Assembly: GCA_030620125.1 (NCBI GenBank)
Contig: JAUXFI010000101.1
Span: forward strand, 1 to 7,500
Origin: Anaerolineae bacterium
GTDB lineage: Bacteria > Chloroflexota > Anaerolineae > B4-G1
Direction: 5' to 3'
DNA: 7,500 bases
Shown here: in pieces, positions 1 to 5,166 of the stretch
Layout: each line of letters starts with the position of its first letter
Position numbering within the stretch: the first letter of the stretch is position 1
The notes under the pieces: model-generated
What the model was told of the DNA's origin: nothing
The model's database searches: none
Seen by the model: the letters and a program-made list of their open reading frames with translations, nothing else
Program-made: the position numbers and the translations under genes

Positions 1-264
1 ACTGAGAGTGAGTGCGTCCCAGAAGGGATCGACAAAGCCGGTAGAGAGGTCGGGGACCAGCACCATGTCGCCAGCCTTGACCGACTTTAGGCCGACGGCG
101 GAGCCATCGAAGCCAACGCCGGCATCCATAAGCGACGGCGTGAACTGGCCCTCGGGGATCGTGAGATGATGCCAGCGCCCCCAGAGATCAGCGAACTTGA
201 GATCAACCATTTGTACATTGTTCTCTTCCACGTAATCTCGCGCTTCCTCAAATGTAGCAAACAT
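1..264 (-). CDS. glnA: Glutamine synthetase, class I (N-terminal part, gene cut by window edge)
   Basis: This frame is open from an ATG at 264 to the window edge and gives the first 88 residues. They match the beta-grasp N-terminal domain of class I glutamine synthetase, which joins ammonia to glutamate using ATP in the cytoplasm. Visible family marks are VDLKFADLWGRWHHLTIP (residues 20-37), FDGSAVG (52-58, the usual FDGSS-G loop), and GDMVLVPD followed by DPFW (65-82). The catalytic domain lies outside the window, so the adenylylation site and active-site residues cannot be checked. A related gamma-glutamyl ligase such as a polyamine or GlnA-like enzyme is possible. The start is supported by AGGAG four bases upstream. 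The gene begins 22 bases after the stop of the GT4 gene on the same strand, so co-transcription is likely. Confidence 0.85.
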   Translation of the reverse strand, partial: MFATFEEARDYVEENNVQMVDLKFADLWGRWHHLTIPEGQFTPSLMDAGVGFDGSAVGLKSVKAGDMVLVPDLSTGFVDPFWDALTLS

Positions 265-286
265 TCTGCTCCTTTCTCCCAATCTA

Positions 287-1390
287 CTAATCTACCAACT
301 CCCGATACACCGCCACTGTCTGCGCGGCAATCTGCGCCTGGGTGAAGCGGGCCAGCACGCGCTCCCGTCCGCGCCGGGCCAGGTCCACCCACAAATCGGG
401 GTCACGCCTCAGGCACACCAGGCACTCCCGCAGCGCCGCAGCGTCGTCCTCCGGAAAGATCATCCCGGCGTCGCCCACCACATTGGGTATCTCGCCGCAG
501 TCGGAGCCGATGACGGGCACGCCGCAGGCCATCGCCTCGATCAACACCCGCCCGAATTGCTCGATCCAGTTGGGCCGGGAGCGGGAGGGAACCACCAACA
601 CATCCAGCTCCCGGTAAAATGCCGGCATGCGCGTGGAAGGGATGTCACCTTCAAAGGAAACCCGGTCGGACAGCCCCAAGCGGCGCGCGAGCCTCCCTAA
701 CCGTTCCCGCTCCGGTCCCGTTCCCACAATGGCTAACCGCCACACACCAGGCAACCCGGCCACCGCCTCTAGCAACAGATCCACCCCTTTCTCCGGCACG
801 AACCGCCCCACGTACCCGATGACGAAGCCACGGGCAGAATCCGCCTCATCCGGGCGCGGAACAAAGATGCCCGGGTCCACACCGAACTGGGGGATGACAG
901 CCAGCGGGCCGGTGTACCCCTTCTCGCGCCAAACCGCTGCTGCCCCCGCGCTGCCTGCGATACCATAGTCGGCGCGGCGCATATTATAGCGTTCAATGAG
1001 GCGAAAGGGAAATGGGTAGCGGCGATTCAGGTTCTGCCAGGTGAACCACAGCGCGCGAGCAGCGGCGCTCTTGGCCAACCGCAGCGCGTGGAAGGTGGCA
1101 AAATTGTAGGGCTCTTCGTCAATGTGCAGGATGTCAGGAGCAAAGGCGCGCAGCCTTCGCCCCAGGTGGGGATAAAAATGCAGGTGGAAATTGCCGTTGA
1201 ATACGATTGGTTCGACGACCAATTCGTAACCGGCAGTGTGGACTCGCTCCAGGCATATCTCACGGCTGCCGTCGCACCACGATGGCGGCACGACGACCAT
1301 CAGTTCCACGTCCGGGAAGCGAGCAATTTCCTCCAGCTTGCGCTGATAGATGCCCACCAGGCAAGCCTTGGAGATCATCAAGACACGCAT
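287..1390 (-). CDS. GT4-family glycosyltransferase (GT-B fold)
   Basis: This 367-residue cytoplasmic or membrane-associated enzyme probably transfers a sugar from a nucleotide-sugar donor to a glycan or lipid acceptor. The N-terminal Rossmann half opens with MRVLMISK and includes LHIDEEPYN (88-96). The C-terminal donor-binding half has the GT4 order: IPQFGVD (167-173), IGYVGRFVPEKGVD (191-204), VGTGPER (222-228), LDVLVVPS (262-269), and EQFGRVLIEAMACGVPV (277-293). That last stretch contains the E-x7-E pair (E277, E285) of retaining GT4 enzymes. The length is normal for the family and there is no membrane helix or signal peptide. A GTG six bases upstream would add two residues, but it overlaps the Shine-Dalgarno sequence, so the ATG at 1390 is preferred. 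It is transcribed away from the three plus-strand envelope genes and just ahead of the glutamine synthetase. Donor and acceptor cannot be told from sequence; an exopolysaccharide or lipid-glycan role is inference. Confidence 0.9.
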   Translation of the reverse strand: MRVLMISKACLVGIYQRKLEEIARFPDVELMVVVPPSWCDGSREICLERVHTAGYELVVEPIVFNGNFHLHFYPHLGRRLRAFAPDILHIDEEPYNFATFHALRLAKSAAARALWFTWQNLNRRYPFPFRLIERYNMRRADYGIAGSAGAAAVWREKGYTGPLAVIPQFGVDPGIFVPRPDEADSARGFVIGYVGRFVPEKGVDLLLEAVAGLPGVWRLAIVGTGPERERLGRLARRLGLSDRVSFEGDIPSTRMPAFYRELDVLVVPSRSRPNWIEQFGRVLIEAMACGVPVIGSDCGEIPNVVGDAGMIFPEDDAAALRECLVCLRRDPDLWVDLARRGRERVLARFTQAQIAAQTVAVYRELVD

Positions 1391-1395
1391 AGGCA

Positions 1396-1401
1396 CTCCT
1401 T
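1396..1401 (-). promoter_or_regulatory. Shine-Dalgarno site that sets the GT4 start
   Basis: Read on the minus strand this is AAGGAG, five bases before the ATG at 1390. The alternative GTG start at 1396 uses the last G of this motif, so it cannot be served by it. The ATG is therefore the better start. Confidence 0.75.
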
Positions 1402-1420
1402 ACGTCAACTCCGCAGAGGT

Positions 1421-1449
1421 TTGACCAGTCACCTACATTGTGCTATAAT
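1421..1449 (+). promoter_or_regulatory. Sigma70-type promoter for the plus-strand envelope operon
   Basis: A -35 box TTGACC (1421-1426) is followed by exactly 17 bases and a consensus -10 box TATAAT (1444-1449). TG at 1441-1442 makes it an extended -10. Transcription would start near 1456. It lies between divergent genes and points into the PMT-like gene and the two genes behind it. The match is strong on sequence alone; activity has not been shown. A start near 1456 means the TTG codons at 1438 and 1450 would not be in the mRNA. Confidence 0.75.
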
Positions 1450-1465
1450 TTGCCCGCTTTGGCAA
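1437..1465 (-). promoter_or_regulatory. Candidate divergent promoter for the GT4-glutamine synthetase pair
   Basis: On the minus strand, TTGCCA (1465-1460) is spaced 17 bases from CACAAT (1442-1437). That is five of six matches at -35 but only four of six at -10. A start near 1430 would give a leader of about 40 bases before the ATG at 1390. The site overlaps the plus-strand promoter almost completely, so the two could compete for RNA polymerase. The weak -10 makes this tentative. Confidence 0.35.
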
Positions 1466-3483
1466 GTTCGGCGAGAGGTGAGGTCACACCAGCCTGCTGG
1501 CGCGGTTGGGCAAATAGGTGGGTTCTAGTCGCGAGCCTGACGGCGCTGGCAGCGGTACTGCGTGTCCTTGCTCTGGGGGAGATTCCACCGGGGCTCTATC
1601 ACGACGAAGCATTCAACGGCCTGGATGCCCTGGGCGTTCGCGTTTTCACGGGCCAGTGGCCGGTCTATTTCGCGGCCAATCGTGGCCGCGAACCCTTGTT
1701 TATCTACCTCATCGCCGCCACGGTAAGCCTGTTCGGTCGCACGCCGGGCGCACTGCGCCTGGCAGCGGCCCTGTGTGGCACATTGACAATTCCTGCCACC
1801 TACCTGATGGTCCGCACCTGGTTCAACGAGCGTGTGGCGCTATTGAGCGCGGCGATTCTGACAATCACGTTGTGGCACGTGCATCTCAGCCGCATTGGGT
1901 TCCGCGCCGTCACGCTGCCGCTGACGACGGCGCTGACACTGTGGCTGGGCGCGCGAGCCTACCGTTCGCGTCGCCGGCGCGACTGGTTGCTGGCTGGCCT
2001 CACGTACGGCCTTTGCTTCTACGCCTATCTACCGGTTCGCTTCACCCCCATCGTACTGGCCGCCTTCACCCTCTACCTGCTGTCCACCGGACAGGGACGA
2101 CGGCTGTGGCCGGGGGCGGCGTGGTTTGCAGTCGGGACACTGGTAGCACTGGCTCCGCTGGCCATTTACGCCATAGGCCATTGGAACATAGTGATGGGAC
2201 GACCTGGTCAGGTCTCGGTCTTTAATCCACTCATCAACGGTGGCGACCTGTGGGGAACCCTGGCCCGTCAACTGGTGGGCACGCTGGGGATGTTCTTCGT
2301 CCGTGGCGACACCATCCCACGTCACAACCCACCTGGGAGGCCGGTTTTCGACCTGCTGATGGGGGCCATGATGGTGTGGGGACTGGCACGGGCCGTACTG
2401 CGCGCGCGACGGGAGACGGCCGCGGCCTTCACGCTGATCTGGGTGGGGCTGATGCTGGTACCCACCTGGCTGGCCGAGGATGCGCCGCACTTTTTGCGAG
2501 CAGTGGGCGTGCTACCCTTGTTGGTGATCTTTCCCGCGCTAGGGTTGGATGCGGCAATGGCCTGGCTGGAGCAACGTGGGTGGCGCGGGTGGGCAGTGGC
2601 AATAGCCTGCGGAGTCCTGGCGGTCAGCCTGTTCGCAACCGGGTGGGATTACTTCTTCCGTTACGGGACTGATCCGCAGACAGCCTATGCCTTCGAGGAC
2701 GCCGCCACTCAACTGGCCGCCGAGGCCAATCGTTTCATCGCCGTCGGATGGGACGGGAGTGGCCTGGTAGCGCGCCCCACTCCCCCCCTTGGGGGGGGGG
2801 GCAGGGGGGGGGTCTACGTGGACAGCCGGTTGTGGGACGAGTGGGCCGCGATTCCCTTTCTCGTGCCGGAAACTGAGAGGGTGACCATACTCCCAGCGGA
2901 AACAACGCCTTCTCCAACCAGCGCGACATTGCTCCTGATCTGGCCCCACGGTGGGACGGATCGTTACCTGAACCTGCTACCGCGCAACGCGCGCATCAAG
3001 GTGCACCCAGGACCACTGACGCAGGGTGATCTGGAAGACACACCTTACGTGGCCTACGTCGCCTACACTGCTGACCCACGAGCGGAGCGACCTGCTGGTT
3101 ACCTGGCCCGCTTCGGCGACCAGATCGCACTGACCAACTACGCAGTCGAGGTTGGCGACCAGGAATGGCAGGTACAGTTGGAATGGCAAGCATTGAAGCC
3201 TCCAGCAGAGAACTATACCGTCTTCGTCCACCTGCGCGATGGCGAACGGCTGGTACAAGACGATGGAGAACCGGCTGGGGGATACTACCCCACGAAATTG
3301 TGGCGTAGCGGGGACGTGATCGTAGATACCCACTTACTGAGATTCCCAGGGGAATGTAAGAGTGAACCCCAGCTCGTCGTGGGGCTTTACGTCTGGCCAA
3401 CGATGGAAAATCTGAAAGTGGTGACCCAGTCCGAGGAACCATTGGGAAACGAACTGGTGTTGCCAATAGTCAATGAACAATAG
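1459..3483 (+). CDS. PMT/ArnT-like membrane glycosyltransferase (GT-C) with C-terminal beta domain
   Basis: This 674-residue protein (from the TTG at 1459) has about 11-12 hydrophobic segments between residues 21 and 396, followed by a soluble part. It fits the dolichyl-phosphate-mannose-protein mannosyltransferase/ArnT superfamily, which moves a sugar from a polyprenyl-phosphate carrier to an acceptor outside the membrane. The first extracytoplasmic loop has GLYHDEA (45-51), with the acidic DE pair expected for catalysis, and GREPLFIYL (76-84) takes the place of the usual P-P-L-Y segment. Residues 552-650 look like a beta-sandwich module (YTVFVHLRDG, GYYPTKLWRSGD) typical of the tails of such proteins in Chloroflexota. 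Residues 440-451 come from a G/C-run insertion. The start is uncertain: TTG is the only start type near the N-terminus, TTG 1459 sits at the predicted transcript start, and TTG 1438 or 1450 remain possible; none has a Shine-Dalgarno site. It leads a three-gene operon; the stop is 45 bases before the next gene. Substrate unknown. Confidence 0.85.
   Translation: MASSARGEVTPACWRGWANRWVLVASLTALAAVLRVLALGEIPPGLYHDEAFNGLDALGVRVFTGQWPVYFAANRGREPLFIYLIAATVSLFGRTPGALRLAAALCGTLTIPATYLMVRTWFNERVALLSAAILTITLWHVHLSRIGFRAVTLPLTTALTLWLGARAYRSRRRRDWLLAGLTYGLCFYAYLPVRFTPIVLAAFTLYLLSTGQGRRLWPGAAWFAVGTLVALAPLAIYAIGHWNIVMGRPGQVSVFNPLINGGDLWGTLARQLVGTLGMFFVRGDTIPRHNPPGRPVFDLLMGAMMVWGLARAVLRARRETAAAFTLIWVGLMLVPTWLAEDAPHFLRAVGVLPLLVIFPALGLDAAMAWLEQRGWRGWAVAIACGVLAVSLFATGWDYFFRYGTDPQTAYAFEDAATQLAAEANRFIAVGWDGSGLVARPTPPLGGGGRGGVYVDSRLWDEWAAIPFLVPETERVTILPAETTPSPTSATLLLIWPHGGTDRYLNLLPRNARIKVHPGPLTQGDLEDTPYVAYVAYTADPRAERPAGYLARFGDQIALTNYAVEVGDQEWQVQLEWQALKPPAENYTVFVHLRDGERLVQDDGEPAGGYYPTKLWRSGDVIVDTHLLRFPGECKSEPQLVVGLYVWPTMENLKVVTQSEEPLGNELVLPIVNEQ
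2775..2812 (+). repeat. G/C-run palindromic element inside the PMT-like gene (C7, G11, G9)
   Basis: The element reads CCCCACT, C7, TT, G11, CA, G9. The C7 run is complementary to the G runs, and the whole stretch is translated in frame as residues 440-451 (PTPPLGGGGRGG) of the membrane glycosyltransferase. The insertion lies in the soluble part between the last membrane helix and the C-terminal beta domain. It resembles the dispersed C-run/G-run repeats found in many bacterial genomes (known in general; copy number here not checked). The G11 tract is a possible slippage site, and the G runs could form a G-quadruplex in the mRNA. Confidence 0.6.
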
Positions 3484-3512
3484 AACAAATATTGATCGTA
3501 ACATTGTTCATT
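3472..3512. repeat. Perfect 10-bp inverted repeat between the PMT-like and LysM genes
   Basis: AATGAACAAT at 3472-3481 is matched by its exact reverse complement ATTGTTCATT at 3503-3512, with 21 bases between. A further GAACAA at 3483-3488 repeats the core of the left arm. The left arm covers the end of the upstream gene and its stop codon; the right arm ends three bases before the Shine-Dalgarno run of the LysM gene. The region is AT-rich in a GC-rich neighbourhood. It could be an operator or an mRNA hairpin affecting translation of the next gene. It lacks the GC stem and U tail of a terminator. Confidence 0.5.
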
Positions 3513-3515
3513 CTC

Positions 3516-3523
3516 AAGGAGGG
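3516..3523 (+). promoter_or_regulatory. Strong Shine-Dalgarno site of the LysM protein gene
   Basis: AAGGAGGG lies five bases before the ATG at 3529. It is close to a full anti-16S match, the strongest ribosome binding site in the window, and it suggests high translation of the exported protein compared with the upstream membrane enzyme, which has no visible site. Confidence 0.8.
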
Positions 3524-3528
3524 ACCTG

Positions 3529-5127
3529 ATGATCCACAAACACATCTTGATCGGCGGCTTGGTGGCAGCCTTGCTACTGGGAATAGTGACGGCCTTTCCC
3601 ATGGCCGCACCCGATTTCTCACGGCCACTGCAAGACGGGCAGAACTTGCTAAAGAACCCCGGCTTCGAGGGGGTCTCCTGTAGCGCCGGCTCGTCCCCTG
3701 GCTGGTGTGACGGCAATTGGACCCGCGACACTTTCAATGGTGTCACCTACTCAGAGATCTTTTCGCCCCAGGAATGGGTCACTTTCTGGAGCGAGGGGAC
3801 GAACCCGGCGGACGGGCGGAACTATGGCCGGCCGGAATGTAAGATCATCCCCAACAAACCGCCCTTCGTGGGACCGCCAGCCCGCATTCACAGCGACAAC
3901 TATGCGATCATGCAATTTGGCTTCTTCCGCTCCATTGACTCGGGTGTCTACCAGGTCGTCACCGGCCTGTCCCCCCACGCCACCGTTCAATTCTCCTCTT
4001 ATGCGCAGGCATGGAGTTGCGACAATGACGAGAGCGGTGCTTACTCCTGCGGTGACGTGCACAACATTGCCTTCCGGGTCGGCATTGACCCCAACGGCGG
4101 CACCGATCCCTGGAACCCGAACATCGTATGGGGCAGCGGTTTCTCCAACGACGAGTTTCGTATGATCGGCCCGGTGCAGGCACAAGTAGGAGACGCCGGC
4201 AATGTCACCGTCTTCCTTCGGGCAACTGCCACGTGGGCATACAAGCACAACGATGTCTATTGGGATACCGCTTCCCTGGTCTACACCACGCCACCAGAGC
4301 CACCAACGAATACCCCCCCACCCCCACCCGACACACCTACGCCCGGCCCTTCCCCCACGCCGGGATCTACAGCCACCCCGCGCCCAGACGGCGCGACTGT
4401 GCACATCGTCGCGCAGAACGACACGCTCTTTGGCATCGCGCTGATGCACGGTGTGGACGTGAATCAACTTCGTGAACTCAACGCCGGTTCCCTCGGCCCC
4501 AACGATATGCTCAGCATAGGCCAGACAGTGGTGATCTCCTTGCCCAGCGAGACGCCCGTCCCCACACCGTTGCCCGCGCCCGAACCGACCGCCACATTGA
4601 GCAACCCCACGACAGAGGGGCAACCCGGGGGGGCTTCAATCTGCGTGCTGGCCTACCACGACCGCAACGGGGACACATTCCGAGACGAAAGCACCGAGGA
4701 ACTCTTGCCCAACGCAGAGATCGCCGTCGCCGACGTCTCTGGAGTCATAGCCCGCTATACCACCGACGGCATCAGCGAACCGTACTGCTTCACCGGGCTG
4801 GCTGCAGGGGCCTACCGCGTGATCCAGAGCCCCCCTCCCGGCTACGAGCCTAGCGGCCCAGCCGAATGGCCCGTGGCGGTGGCGGAGGGAACCAGCCTTG
4901 ACCTGCACTTTGCCGACGTGCGGGGCGAGGGCGCGACGACTCCTGGCGAGGCCGACGAGCCTACGCCGACGAGTGCCCGCGGGGGTGATGGGGGTGATAA
5001 TGAGTCGACCAGTAGCTCGACCTTTGGCGCCATCATAGGGACCGCCATGAAGATCGGCGGCGTGCTGGTGCTGATTCTGGCATTGGGGGTAGCGGTGCTC
5101 TTCGTCCTCACCCGCCGGAGACGTTAG
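3529..5127 (+). CDS. Secreted LysM protein with CBM-like, SdrD/Cna-B-like and C-terminal membrane anchor
   Basis: This 532-residue envelope protein begins with a signal peptide (basic/His start, hydrophobic core about residues 6-22, cleavage not exactly placed). Residues 39-252 open with NLLKNPGFEG and close with VYWDTASLVY, a pattern seen in jelly-roll carbohydrate-binding-like domains; the fold is inferred. This part has five cysteines (51, 60, 104, 164, 174). A Pro/Thr linker (254-286) leads to a LysM domain (about 290-337: VHIVAQNDTLFGIA, VNQLRELN, IGQTVVI), a family that binds N-acetylglucosamine-containing glycans such as peptidoglycan. After a second linker comes an SdrD_B/Cna-B-like domain (about 371-463) with a calcium-loop-like DRNGDTFRDE (378-387) and PYCFTGLAAGAYRV. 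A Gly/Ser-rich stretch precedes one membrane helix (about 508-527) and terminal RRRR, so the bulk faces outward. It sits between two membrane glycosyltransferase-type genes and its linkers are plausible O-glycosylation sites (inference). Confidence 0.85.
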   Translation: MIHKHILIGGLVAALLLGIVTAFPMAAPDFSRPLQDGQNLLKNPGFEGVSCSAGSSPGWCDGNWTRDTFNGVTYSEIFSPQEWVTFWSEGTNPADGRNYGRPECKIIPNKPPFVGPPARIHSDNYAIMQFGFFRSIDSGVYQVVTGLSPHATVQFSSYAQAWSCDNDESGAYSCGDVHNIAFRVGIDPNGGTDPWNPNIVWGSGFSNDEFRMIGPVQAQVGDAGNVTVFLRATATWAYKHNDVYWDTASLVYTTPPEPPTNTPPPPPDTPTPGPSPTPGSTATPRPDGATVHIVAQNDTLFGIALMHGVDVNQLRELNAGSLGPNDMLSIGQTVVISLPSETPVPTPLPAPEPTATLSNPTTEGQPGGASICVLAYHDRNGDTFRDESTEELLPNAEIAVADVSGVIARYTTDGISEPYCFTGLAAGAYRVIQSPPPGYEPSGPAEWPVAVAEGTSLDLHFADVRGEGATTPGEADEPTPTSARGGDGGDNESTSSSTFGAIIGTAMKIGGVLVLILALGVAVLFVLTRRRR

Positions 5128-5166
5128 GTCCGCTCCAGTACCAGGAGGCAAAACCAGGAGATTCAA

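Noticed and set aside
87..392. Minus-strand 101-codon frame spanning the gap between the GT4 gene and glutamine synthetase
   Set aside because: It is out of frame with the recognisable glutamine synthetase residues and overlaps both real genes.
1088..1528. Plus-strand open frame opposite the GT4 gene crossing the divergent promoter region
   Set aside because: It overlaps most of the N-terminal half of a convincing GT4 enzyme and the promoter region, and shows no recognisable motif or ribosome site.
2775..2812. Frameshift or pseudogene at the G-run element
   Set aside because: The frame before and after the element gives coherent protein, including a family-like C-terminal domain, so the gene is intact as written.
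3484..3528. Separate sigma70 promoter for the LysM gene
   Set aside because: TTGATC at 3492-3497 and TTGCCA at 3460-3465 have no acceptable -10 box at 16-18 bases, so I do not call one.
3751..4623. Minus-strand open frame of 290 codons opposite the LysM protein gene
   Set aside because: The translation is low-complexity Gly/Arg/Val with no domain, while the opposite strand has signal peptide, LysM and anchor in order and a strong Shine-Dalgarno site.
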